DNA of 64,000 nucleotides from positions 2,260,001-2,324,000 of the forward strand of contig CALSFV010000001.1 of assembly GCA_943737045.1 (NCBI GenBank), written 5' to 3'. Shown here piece after piece: positions 54,134 through 64,000 of the stretch. This DNA is from Parapristionchus giblindavisi. Lineage: Eukaryota > Nematoda > Chromadorea > Rhabditida > Diplogasteridae. The notes below the pieces were generated by a model, which made no database searches, had not been told where the DNA came from, and saw nothing but the letters and a program-made list of their open reading frames with translations. Position 1 is the first letter of the stretch. Each line of letters starts with the position of its first letter. The position numbers and the translations under genes were made by a program.

Positions 54134-55367
54134 CAGCAAATACATGGTTGTTTAGTATCCTATAGCAGCGTGTGTGTCTTACTAACTAGTACTGATCAGA
54201 TTGTGTCTCGAAGCATCTATAATAACATAAATCATGATCATCGCATACGACAGAACTAGGGCAGGATGTGACTAGTGGCCATAAACGTATGGTGGCATAA
54301 AAGTTTATCAAAATCTAGTGCTTTGTTCTATCATGATTTATAATTTGCATTTCTCCTGTTCTCTTCAGTAGAGATGTACAATACATATTTAAAGCACTTG
54401 AAATGCTCTTTAATCTGGTCTTTTATATGAACGTTTTTTATATGAAAGAAAAAAAAGTATTAGTTTGTGCTTGCTGTTGACATTTTAGACTCTTCGATAA
54501 CGAAATTCGCGAATGACATTCCTAACGATAAATGAAAGAAGAATAACAAAAAATTGAGAAGTTGTATCTACAGTTTGAATAAAGTCATGCTTTTTTATAC
54601 TGCATACGAAAAAGTTGCGAAAAAACAAGCACTCGATATGGAAAAGTTCTAACATGCTGTGAAATGGGATTGATACCAGGTAGCTCCAGCTTTTAGAGTT
54701 GTACAAAGGGGCATTCAGGCAACCATACTTATAGGGAGCGTTACCTCACTCAATATATCTTAGACTAAAATCCATTTCATAAATACTTGAACTGAAAGAG
54801 CAGGGATCAAGTTAGAAATAATAGTCACGAGAAAGAGCTACATAGAATTACAATCAATATCAGACTATAGATAGAGGTAGATCAAACGACTCTCTCGTCT
54901 CTGCGCACTATCTAACTTTACAATCTGCACTCTCTCATGTCTACGCACTCTATCATCCTTGCTCTCGCGCCAATTGAGCATATTCCTTTCCGATCGAAAC
55001 ACTTCTGAGTATTATCATCATTTGGCTAGTACAAGAATAGGCGTCAAACAACAATGGATTTCGGCGGAGAATCAATGAGGTATATCCCGACCTACCGTCT
55101 GTCTTCCCCAACTCACTTTTGTTTATTTTGCTTGACTAACATTATATTAAATTCTCTTACGAAATTGCTATTGTTTTATACTTTTTTTCAAATTCTTTTT
55201 CAAAAATCCTGTGTGGGCTCGTCTACTGATGAGGCGCAACCCACACGGGGCGGTTCCGGTGTCTAGAACCGAGGGCCGAAACATCGGACCGCAGTTTTTG
55301 ATTTTGTCTCTATCTTTCCTTTCTCTCTTTCTCTCTCTCTGGCACAGTCAGTCTATTCCTTTTTCTC
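54134..55367. other. No supported gene
   Basis: AT-rich sequence with CTCTC-rich stretches near 54895-54965. The frames at 54485-54706 and 55054-55266 have no recognisable content. Confidence 0.4.
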
Positions 55368-55474
55368 TCTCCTCATAATGGTCCCTTCATTGTGCACACT
55401 ATTTTTCTGTTCTCTAACAACGAGAGAGCATTGCGCGTCGAAGAGACCATTGAGTGAGGTTACGCTCCCTTTAT
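55368..55474. repeat. MITE family A copy
   Basis: The GGTCCCTTCATTGTGCACAC left part and GAGTGAGGTTACGCTCCCTT right end are present. The outer left end is lost. Confidence 0.8.
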
Positions 55475-55971
55475 GTGTTGTGGGAAATGAATTGGTAATA
55501 ATGAACCTCTTAAAAATGAATAATAAAAAATAAACTTATAAAAATGAACTTACGCTCATCAGGAACAGGAACAGAGGAACAGATCAGATCAAGAAGAGAC
55601 TGAGTTTGAAAATCAATTAATTGTGGGGCGAGGTCGCCAAGCGATAGCGTAATAATAATAATAATAATAATATTTATGCGTTTTCAAGGAAACACGGAAC
55701 AGAAAAGAACGAATAAAATGTGTGAATGAATGAGACGAATAGGGGGGGGGGCGTCCGTATTTTGAAATATAAATATTTTCTTATCAATCAATCATGTATG
55801 CTGATGTGCAGGTCTGTGGAATGTTATTATTATTCAGTCAGACAAGGGGGGGGGTTAGGGCCAACTCCTTGTGGACTTGCAGCGGCTGATATTTTAAACT
55901 TGAGGTTAGATCGTAGAGGTGAAGAACGCAGCACCATTAAGATTGCATTGATAGTAAAGATTTAGGGGGGA

Positions 55972-56247
55972 GAAACCCGTAGAACAATTTTTGATCTTAC
56001 TGTAACATTCAAGATCATTCATAATTTCATTGATATCGAACCCCGTAGCATCTTTATATTTTCCAACACATTGAATTTTACTCGAGGTCATCAACTTAGA
56101 ATTTGTATGAACCCTTCCTCTCGTACTCACTATCTATCATTTTTCTCAAATCGTGTTGTCCGAAAATGGAATAATTTAGATCGAACTATTGTCACATCAA
56201 TCTCTCCTCAAGTGTTTAGTAATTCTATAAAGGTTGCAATCCAGTAA
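55972..56247 (+). pseudogene. 3' end of a LINE (non-LTR) reverse transcriptase ORF
   Basis: Open for 91 codons to a TAA. The content is typical of the extreme C-terminus of LINE ORF2 proteins: a FTRGHQLRI segment, then SRTHYLSFFSNRVVRKWNNL and SISPQVFSNSIK. No RT motifs are upstream, so this is a 5'-truncated copy, as is usual for LINEs. Confidence 0.65.
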
Positions 56248-56357
56248 TTGCACCTATATCGTCGCTACTTCTTGTTTTAATATGTATTTTTAATTGTTTA
56301 TGAAAAAAATCTCTCTTGTCTCTTTTCTCCAAGATGCGATAAATATATTATATATTA

Positions 56358-56430
56358 AGGTAAAGGTACAACCCGTTATTCAAGACGCACGAAGTCCTGC
56401 GGGTGATCACTACTAGGCCAGTGATCTTTC
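56358..56430 (+). repeat. Dispersed repeat, copy 2 (first copy at 2516-2590)
   Basis: AGGTAAAGGTACAACCCGTT continues to CACGAAGTCCTGCGGGTGA. It lies ~110 bp after the LINE stop codon and may be that LINE's tail or an unrelated SINE part. Confidence 0.55.
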
Positions 56431-56574
56431 AAGGCTCTTTCAGGGATTCAAGGCTTTGATATTTCAGTGATCTTTCAAGGCCGATTCAGCCCGGAGGGCC
56501 TAATCTCTTCTTCGGACCTACTTTACCGCATGATCTAGTCACTATCAATTCCTTTTTTCGGGCTGCTTGGTGAG

Positions 56575-56660
56575 GCGGAGGTGGTGTTACGACCGGGAAT
56601 CGAACCCAGGAGAAATGGAATGGTGGGGCGCGCCATAGACCACTACACCACTTCGCCTTG
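56575..56660 (-). repeat. tRNA-like (SINE-type) sequence
   Basis: On the minus strand GAAGTGGTGTAGTGGTCTAT (A box) is followed by CCTGGGTTCGATTCCCGG, a well-paired T arm. Acceptor ends do not pair well. The A box resembles that in the phosphatase-2 intron foldback arms (GTGGTGTAGTGGT). Confidence 0.5.
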
Positions 56661-56807
56661 ATAGTAGAAATATGAAAAAGTAACAACTGAACTGCATCTC
56701 GTTTTTTTCTTCAATTTCATATGCAATTCATTTCCTACAACACTCACTTCTGATCTAGTCTATTAGAGTGACACACAATGTAAATGTGTGAATCTTAAAA
56801 ACGCTTC

Positions 56808-56904
56808 TCATGCTAATTTGAAACTCTGGCAGTGTTCTCTCGCTTTCTTTGTCTTCGAGATAATATTGTCAAAGCGGAGTGTAAAATTAGCTTGTGTTCC
56901 ATCC
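56808..56904. repeat. MITE family B copy
   Basis: CATGCTAATTTGAAACTCTG, the CTCTCGCTTTCTTTGTCTTC core and AAAATTAGCTTGTGTTCCAT. Confidence 0.75.
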
Positions 56905-57019
56905 CTTAAATCGATTTTCCGAGAAGGAGTGAATCATTCCCGATTACGTGATGTTAACCATCATCTTACGTGAGGAACCATATCAGTCAGAGATCTCTCC
57001 AACCATTCTCTCATTCTAT

Positions 57020-57068
57020 CTTCCTCTCTCTCTCTCTCTCTCTCTATCTCTATCTATCTCTCTATCTC

Positions 57069-57115
<47 letters not shown>
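57020..57115. repeat. CT microsatellite
   Basis: (CT)n with TATCTCTAT interruptions. It produces spurious Ser/Leu-rich frames. Confidence 0.95.
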
Positions 57116-57117
<2 letters not shown>

Positions 57118-57600
57118 CATTCTCAGATAACACTGTCATAGTCCAAATAATGATACTCTCGGGTCACTCTCCCTCGTTTCCATTCATCACTCAATGTTTC
57201 CTGGGCGCAAACAGCTCATATTGGTCACGTACTTCATAGTATACATATTTCCCTTTTTTTCCCATTTATTTATGTTTCATTGTGCTCTCTTCTGATTATG
57301 AGCTAAACATTTCACGAGATGTCCAGTATGTGTTCTGTTTTCTCCGGTATTCCAAAACTAGTAGTTACTTATCATTTCCTCTTGAAATATACTAGCAAAT
57401 CTACTTCTAGTATAATACTGTAATGTATTTCGTCAAATGTTTTGCACTTGTAGTAAACTTATAGTAAGTACACATCCAGTCAGTGACGTAATTTAAGTAG
57501 ACTATTAGTTTGGAAATACCAGATTTGCTCCGAATGAAGATTCTCATAATAATAATTAAAATATATTCGGGAAATTTTCTATAATTCTTTGCATTTCGGA

Positions 57601-59350
57601 ATGACCATTCCTGCCGAGTACATAACCGTGTGGAGTTACGACAAGCAAGAGGGATTCGATGCGTATCTCGCATCCAAAGGAGTGCCATGGCTCATCAGAA
57701 AGGTGATTAATTGAACTGAATTCATGTAATGCCATCATTTCCTGAGTGTGAGCGGGTTAAAGCCACACCCCGAGCTAATTTGAAACTCTCCGCTCTGGCA
57801 ATGCTCTCTCGCTTTATTTGTTTACGCCAGAGCGGAGCGAATTTTTTTTTATGCCAGAGCGGAGCGTAATTTTAGCTCGGTGATCTTTAAATGCCGCGTA
57901 TCCTCTAGCTATTTTGTATAAGAAATTTTAGATAACTGTTCGAGAACGTTTCAGAGAGAATGAGTACATGTCGTTCATTAAAATGTTTTTGATCAATCTC
58001 GAATTTTTCAGGTGATTCTCATGTCTGGCCACGTCATCACCTTCCAGAATCATGCCGGAGGAAAATGTAGCGTTGACCACCAAGTATGCGAGAGAGACTG
58101 AGAGCATATCGTTAACTGAACAAATCTAAACGATTTCTGAACAATGTAAGGTTCAAGTGTGATCAGTTTTTTCCAGATGACCAAGAAAAGTTCCCACTAC
58201 GACTTCACTATGGGCGAGGAATTCACGGGAAAAGGATTCGATGGAGCAGATCATAAGGTAACACACGTAATCGTAAAAAGAAAAAAAAATGGGCGACTAA
58301 TGAATTTTGACGGTTTTTATACCGTGAAATTCCAATTTCACGACTGGGAAATTCCTGTAGACGAACATAGTGTAACCAGCATAGGTATCCATGAACGTTG
58401 ACATACCGTTTGCCGATCTTCATGGATACGTCCTCACGGATACTTTTGAATTTTCATGATGTAACGGGAACCAAGGTTTTTTGTATTAGTGATTGCAATA
58501 GTTCGGCGCTGGCACACTCACGACAAATTCTCTTAGATAAAGGTTGTCGAACTGTTCAGCCATAGAGAAAGGTTTTCTTACTCCAAACTCGCTCGAGATA
58601 GTAACGGGGACTGTAGTAAGCTAATCTCACATTTCAGAGAACGTTTCTCTAATTGTCGGATCTTAGATAAGCTATGACTCAAATATGAGACAGTTTGCCG
58701 TCAGTGCAGTTGAGCTTTGGGGCATTGCCAGAACTATCTACTATTCATTAGTTGTAGATCCTGATCGCTCTCGACGGAGCCACGATCGTTGAGAAGCATC
58801 AACGCATCGACAAACCCGACGATCCGGCTGAGATCTACACGTATTCCATCGTTGATGGACGATTGGCACAGGTTCAATTTTTTCGCAAATCTTTGGCAAA
58901 ATTAAGTAAATAATGGCCGTATTTTGTAACATTTCTCAGAATTGGACGTAAAATAATTCATATTTGGGCAAATCTTTGGAAAAATTGAACAAATCATGGC
59001 CGTTTTTTTATAAAATTTCTCAGAATTAGCTGTGAAATCAGTCATATTTGTGCCTCTTATCTCTACGGATTAGTGACCAGAGTCTTATCTGTTAGGTCGA
59101 GTTAAGAAAGACGGGGAGAGTGAGAGAAGGAGTGAGGTATACCGGCGACGAGAAACTGCGGCGATAAGCTTATCGATGGAAAATCTAATCATTTATATAT
59201 TTTATCTAAGCCCGAGAGCTCAACGAGAACAATGCGAAATATATAGGTGAAACATATTACAAGACTCTCATAAATTACTGTGGTGAATGAAAATTTCAGA
59301 AGATGCAGAGCGGGCCCGTGTCGTGCATGCGATACTTCAAGAAGAAATAG
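57601..59350 (+). CDS. Intracellular fatty-acid-binding protein (nematode lbp family)
   Basis: Cytosolic lipid chaperone of the FABP/calycin fold, binding fatty acids inside a ten-stranded barrel. Five exons: 57601-57702, 58012-58083, 58177-58257, 58758-58871, 59300-59350, all phase 0, giving 139 residues, normal for the family. It begins MTIPAEYITVWSYDKQEGFD with no signal peptide, so the cytosolic lbp group is most likely. Typical elements: YLASKGVPWLIRK (helix-turn-helix lid), FTMGEEFTGKGFDGADHK, EKHQRIDKPDDPAEIYTYSI and the terminal SCMRYFKKK, in which the Arg of R-x-F/Y usually contacts the ligand carboxylate. The start is fixed by the in-frame ATG heading the FABP N-terminus. A family B MITE lies in intron 1. 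Confidence 0.95.
57760..57892. repeat. MITE family B copy (lbp intron 1)
   Basis: AAAGCCACACCCCGAGCTAAT left end. The right arm is duplicated: GCCAGAGCGGAGCG occurs twice before TTTTAGCTCGGTGATCTTTA. Confidence 0.8.
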
Positions 59351-59382
59351 GCATTTATATATGATAATACTTATTGAGTAAT

Positions 59383-59388
59383 AATAAA
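59383..59388 (+). promoter_or_regulatory. Poly(A) signal of the lbp gene
   Basis: AATAAA lies 33 bp after the TAG stop. Confidence 0.7.
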
Positions 59389-59409
59389 TCTTTGCATTAT
59401 TCCTTTCAA

Positions 59410-59460
59410 GCAATAGCTAGCTAGCTAGCTAGCTACCTATCTAGCTAGCAAGCTATCAAG
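59410..59460. repeat. CTAG simple repeat
   Basis: (CTAG)n tract just after the lbp gene, interrupted by CTACCTAT. Confidence 0.9.
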
Positions 59461-60265
59461 CAATAAGTATTCGTTCATCACTCCAAACTATGTTGCTCGT
59501 TTTCATTATTTACATTAGTTCCCTTATATTAAAATATCAAGCATTTATACTAACGAACTTTAGTTATATACTTCTATTACACAACTCTAGTTTCATTAAG
59601 TATGTATATCACTTTAAAGCTCCAAAAAGTGGTAATCAAGTGTCGATGGAAAGATATCTTCTGAGTCCTTTATGTAATGCTGCTAGTCGAACTGAAAAAT
59701 GTAAAATCTTTATGCTTGATTCATTAATTGGACGACACAATGGTATGGATTTCAGAGATAGAATATCGAGGAATAATACGAGAGAGAGAAAAACAATATT
59801 TCTTTCGATTTTGTTGTTTTTTTATTGAATATTATAGGGCGATTTGATAAATTGAAGCTCGAGTAGAATTAGCAAAGAGAGATAGGTTCAATAAGGATAA
59901 TTTTGTGAAAGAATCGCAAATAGATTTTGTTTAAATGAAGAAAATCAGACAGGGAGTAACAGTGACACCTACGATGACTTACGACAATGGGGACGGAGAA
60001 AGTGCGCGGCACACGCGTGCGCGTGCGCGCACTCGACAACTTCTAACCGGGGCGCGGAATCGCTGGAACATTGGTGAAACGGAAAATTGGTTTTAAAAAA
60101 AAACAGGATTGGTGAGAGGTTACGATGGGGGGGGGTGGTAGGATATGGGCTGCGGGTGCGAGGAAGCTGCGGTCTAGCGAGATAAAAGGCGGGTAGTGTG
60201 TGTTGAATTTTGTGGCCGGGGCAGTGAAAATGAATGAAAACGGGGGCATAGTCGGAGAGAAGGTG
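59461..60265. other. Between lbp and lec-1: no supported gene
   Basis: A 112-codon frame at 59490-59828 has no recognisable domain. A GC-rich CGCGTGCGCGTGCGCG tract lies near 60015. The two genes converge here, so only 3' regions are expected. Confidence 0.45.
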
Positions 60266-63200
60266 TTAGACGATCTGGATTCCGGAAATGTCAACGTCGC
60301 CTTGGATCTGGAGACCAACGATGTCGCGAGGCTCGCAACGATGAGCGAACGACGCGAAACGTTCACCGTTCACGATGAGCTGAAATATTAGAAAATTTAA
60401 AAATTTAATGAAATTATGAAAATGTTAAAATTGAAATAAAATATGAAAATTTAAAAAATTTAAATTGGAAAATTTAGAGTTTAGATTTAAAATAAATTGG
60501 AATATTTAGAGTTCACTCCAATTAGAGACCTACGAACAAATTTCCGAAAGGTTAAACTACCAATTGGAAGGATCAAATATCAACTATCTCACTACCACGA
60601 GTTAATTTTGAATTCTCTGCTCTGGCCACCCTCTCTCGCTTGTTTGGTCTGCGAGAGATTATTGCCAATTCGGAGAGTAAAATTAGTTTGGGGTGTGTGT
60701 GAGGAATTAAAGATCCAATAGGAAAAATTACCACGAAGAGCTAAGATCGCACCTGGTAAGCGTGTTCTTCATTCTTGATTTCAAGATCGAATCCGACTCC
60801 CTTCTCGAATGGCATCTTACCCTCACGCTCCTCATTGCCCCAGGCGCCTAAGATGAGCGCGTTGCGGACGACGGTCTGAAAAACACAATGGTTAATCTCC
60901 AGATTGCCCATGGGTAACCCCGCGGGGCTACCCGCAAACGAACAAACATGCACGCGCAAACACAGACTGTTATGGTGCGGCGGAGAGGCACCGGGTTTGG
61001 ATCTTGACGGACCTATACTCATCAGGCTGGGCAGGCCCATGAATACATGTCGTCACTCATCCAGCGCCGGACTACCCGCAAGACCGGGAGCCGAGACCGT
61101 TATTTAGAATTAGAAGTTTTTTGAGGTTCCGGCTCCGATCCGGCGGCCTCAAAACCTTACTTCATACTGAAACAATTCTTCGTCGATATAATCCTTGATA
61201 TTCTTCTGTAAGTAAATGTGATGTGAGATTTGTGTGATCTTTGATCTTTAATCTTTGATCTTTCTCGTGAACATTAGACGGTGGACGTGGACAGAGTGCA
61301 TTTGTTTTAGAAAGATTTGCGAAATTAGAATTTGGCATTTCGTGAAGTTAATTGAGCAGACCAAGAGTTCCCGAAATCAGAAATTAAACTCAAAAGTGGA
61401 TTTGGAGATTAAAAAAAGGACCAGAACCGGAAGATACTCTATAATCGATAAAACCGGGAAATGGAAAGACGAGAGCCGGAAAATAAGAATACAATGTTTC
61501 ACACGACATGAAGAACAACACCACATTTAGCAAACATACTCCGGGCTTGATTTTGCCGCAGATAAATGGAGCCTTCTTTGCCTGAAACGTCCGATCAACC
61601 ATTTTCAGTTACTTGCAAATTTTTTTGGATTTATCTAAAGCCATTTTGTATAATATCCAACCTGATAGCCGTACGAAATATAATTTATGAAGTAATTCAC
61701 CACTATGAGCGATTTTTTAAAAGATTGATGGCTCATGACTTGAATGCTTTTTAAAGAGTCTGACGATGTGTGAAAAGATTGAAGTTTACCGAATTTTTTA
61801 CAAATTTTTAATTTTGAGGTTCGTAAACAGTTTTTTTTTTGAAGTAGATAGGTAAAAACATAACAAAACCATTCCTCGTCTACCTTACCTTCTCATTGAA
61901 CCGAGGATTGAGATGGAGTGAGATGTCTCCGTTCTTCATAAGCAGATTAATGTTGAACTTCTTCGCTTTCTTCTCAGGAACGCCTAAAGAATGAAGAGGT
62001 TACTGTAGTTTTTTGAATATAATGGCTACTGTATATGTAAAAATCACATGATTTCAGAAAAAAATGAAAAATCTGTTTCTCTATTTCTCTATGCGCTCAA
62101 AATTCGAGAAAATGATAAAGCGGTTGAAAATAATATTTCTATTAGAGTTATATTCACGAAACTAGTTCCAGCTTAGTTAACTAACTAAATAATTAAAGGG
62201 AGAGCGACCTCTCTCAATGGCCTCTTCATTGCGCACACTATTTCTTTGTTCTCTAACAACGAGAGAGCGTAGACCATTGACAAAGGTTTCGGTCCCTTTA
62301 ATTGATTATATCGTACCATAGATCAGCAGTGACTTTCCAGGAGTGAGTCCCTCTCCAGCGATTCCCGACTCATAAGGCACGGGCTGAAAAATAAATAAAA
62401 TAAAATAAAATATTGTCTTTAAAAAATTAAATTCCAAACAAGTACTCTCAAGATATAAGAAAAACGAAGAAAAAGTTGAAGAAGGAAACGCTTAGACTTA
62501 GACATTGGGGGAAAGAGTAGCCTGTTAACACGTATTATTATCATTATTATTCCATTATTTCAACCCATGCGCGGGACAATAGTTTAGAGGGACTGGGTTG
62601 AAGAGACTTCAGACTTGTGCTGCTACGGTGGTTCTGAGCGTGCGGTTACGGTAGAGGCGTTGGTGTACTGTAACTACCGATGCCGACATATATATTACCG
62701 ATGATTTTGGTGTGATCACTTGGGCGCCGCAGTGGCCGCACACCATCACTGGTGGCGGCGGCGCTGTGGCGCCTTTTTTGAGCGCCTTTCGTCTGCTCTC
62801 AACGAAATTCATATCGAGCGGTCGCGGCTGAAACGACCACAAACCACCAATAGTTGAAAACAGTTTAAGATGTGTAGCGACTAAAAAAAAACTGATTTTT
62901 CTCCACTACTGCTGGTTCAATCGATATATGAAAAACATCTTGTCAGTTATTCCATAGCATAAGAACATGATAAATAATGATGTTTGACAGAATTGTTGAT
63001 AGTGAAAATCATTTTCGTACAGAAACTAAAGGAATATTTTCATAATAATAATAATAATTATTATTATTATGTCATTTATCCCAGTCCCAGATATCTGATA
63101 ATTATGGGATAACGCTTGATTACCCCCATTGGCCTTAGTTCATTCGGTCGCCCCCTCTTAGATTTCAGCGATATCGCTAGCAGAAACTGAGAGAAGCCCT

Positions 63201-64000
63201 AGGCCCATTACCTCGCTACTTCATCTGCAAATCTCTCTCTCCTCCTCTTCTTTTCGCTTGAGAACGCGATAGATGGAAGAGATAGAGCAAGAAAAAAGGG
63301 GAATGACTGCGGGAATGGCCCTTGATTTAGTGGGCCCTCAAGTTCTCAGTTGGGTTCAATGCGCATGACAAGAAATTGTGTAAACCGACAGGACAAAACG
63401 ACGGAACTGAAAAATACATGTAATACAAAAATATCTGTGTACGCTAGGATAGGCTTGCCTTACAGTGTCGAACATTATTTTTTTCTGTTCCTGGTTACGC
63501 TAAGCTTTTTCTTGCCTATCTTTATTGTGGAAAGCTCCATTGTTGTCGGAGATCGAGGAAATAGAGTGTGAACTGAGGATGCTGGACTTTGTCTACCACG
63601 CAAAACGTCAGATGGTTTACATTGACTAGGACAGCACTGACAAGGCCCGTCAGACAATACATTCAAATAACAAGTCTTTCTCTTTCCACAACTTTTCCTA
63701 ATGGACCATACTGCTTTCTCAATTTCCGGAGTTACTATTTACCGGCTCCGGTCTGCTTGTTTACGGACCACAGCCCGGCACGGCCAATTCCCCGGCTGCG
63801 GGCAAAGTTTACGAGAGTTTTCTGTGTGTGAGTGTCACCAAACACACACACATCCGGGAAATGGCACACCATAACATCGTTTGTGTAGCCGGCCCCAGGG
63901 AATTGCGACTCATTCAAATACTTTTGCTTTGGCGCGTTTTTTTTTTAAATTCTGGCGCGAACTGAAATTTATTTGAACACTCACATAGTACTTGCCGCCC
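60266..64000 (-). CDS. lec-1: Tandem-repeat galectin LEC-1 (5' part beyond the right edge)
   Basis: Beta-galactoside-binding lectin; nematode LEC-1 has two carbohydrate-recognition domains. Seen here: the inter-domain end GGKYY (63985-64000+) and the whole second domain. Core exons in coding order: 63985-64000, 62317-62383, 61889-61983, 60753-60875, 60266-60379. The second domain starts PVPYESGIAGEGLTPGKSLL and carries the canonical sugar-binding residues HLNPRFNEK and WGNEEREGKMPF, then VNGERFASFAHR and ends GDVDISGIQIV. GGKYY joined to PVPYES is the junction seen in LEC-1. Two extra exon-like blocks, 61540-61581 (14 codons) and 61161-61205 (15 codons), lie between HLNPRFNEK and TVVRNALI and could be alternative cassettes. 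Confidence 0.95.
60597..60700. repeat. MITE family B copy (lec-1 last intron)
   Basis: CGAGTTAATTTTGAATTCTC, the CTCTCGCTTGTTTGGTCTGC core and AAAATTAGTTTGGGGTGTGT. Confidence 0.8.
61161..61205 (-). CDS. lec-1: Candidate lec-1 cassette exon 2
   Basis: 45 bp, phase 0 to 0, with acceptor TTACAG and donor GTAAGG. It encodes the acidic KNIKDYIDEELFQYE. Without it the flanking core exons still join in frame. Confidence 0.5.
61540..61581 (-). CDS. lec-1: Candidate lec-1 cassette exon 1
   Basis: 42 bp, phase 0 to 0, with acceptor GTTTCAG and donor GTATGT. It encodes the basic AKKAPFICGKIKPG, which faintly echoes a CRD N-terminal strand. Inclusion would extend the loop after HLNPRFNEK. Confidence 0.5.
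62192..62301. repeat. MITE family A copy (lec-1 intron)
   Basis: TTAAAGGGAGAGCGACCTCT at the left and GACAAAGGTTTCGGTCCCTT at the right, so the two ends belong to different sub-variants of the family. Confidence 0.8.
62384..63984 (-). other. Large lec-1 intron between the two CRDs
   Basis: 1.6 kb. It contains a short TAATAATAATTATTATTATT palindrome near 63045-63070. The Pro/Arg-rich minus-strand frame at 62609-62842 has no splice support. No nested gene is recognised. Confidence 0.6.

Noticed and set aside
56948..57239. Ser/Leu-rich proteins over 57000-57120
   Set aside because: CT dinucleotide repeat.
62609..62842. Pro/Arg-rich minus-strand frame as an additional lec-1 exon
   Set aside because: The flanking exons (GGKYY and PVPYES) join directly as in known LEC-1; no splice sites frame this block.
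1..64000. CRISPR arrays, bacterial operons, riboswitches or rRNA
   Set aside because: The window is intron-rich nematode DNA; repeats are palindromic transposons, simple repeats and LTRs, with no spacer-repeat pattern and no rRNA-like sequence.

Overview
This is a eukaryotic, almost certainly nematode (chromadorean, rhabditid-like) window. The genes are split by spliceosomal introns with TTTCAG-type acceptors, and I could rebuild six in consistent reading phase. All six belong to families with close Caenorhabditis counterparts: a CALHM-type ion channel (clhm-1), two tandem intestinal-type histidine acid phosphatases (pho family), a secreted class-2 lipase (lips family), a secreted C-type lectin plus VWA protein (clec family), a small fatty-acid-binding protein (lbp family) and the tandem-repeat galectin lec-1. 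The genus cannot be fixed from sequence alone.

Layout. 1-13,299 (minus): clhm-1, running off the left edge. Its first intron is split by a complete, very young Ty3/Gypsy-type LTR retrotransposon (3,716-13,165) and a later intron carries an 0.8 kb terminal-inverted-repeat element. 13,300-15,616: intergenic, upstream of both clhm-1 and the divergent phosphatase genes. 15,617-19,016 and 20,338-25,791 (plus): tandem acid phosphatase paralogues, the second with a 1.1 kb foldback element and an extra, MITE-bearing intron. 25,845-31,350: two large foldback elements, each holding spliced, coding-like sequence. 31,353-34,128 (minus): lipase. 35,829-38,066 (minus): two exons of an unrecognised gene. 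38,100-42,260: mostly low-complexity sequence and repeats. 42,265-47,934 (plus): C-type lectin/VWA gene. 48,697-53,977 (minus): unrecognised exons, including a Pro/Gln/Glu-rich exon with a duplicated DPY-30-like motif, separated by tandem foldbacks. 54,000-57,600: repeats and the 3' end of a LINE. 57,601-59,350 (plus): fatty-acid-binding protein. 60,266-64,000 (minus): lec-1, running off the right edge.

The recognised genes look like independent loci rather than an operon; several (phosphatases, lipase, clec, lbp) suit secreted or gut and lipid functions, but that grouping is inference. Most of the remaining DNA is mobile: at least two families of ~110 bp palindromic MITEs (about 20 copies, many inside introns), several 0.3-2.5 kb foldbacks and tRNA-like repeats. 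The strongest candidate for something undescribed is the LTR element. Its first ORF carries an envelope-like membrane glycoprotein between the Gag region and the protease, not downstream of Pol where Gypsy-type envelopes normally lie.
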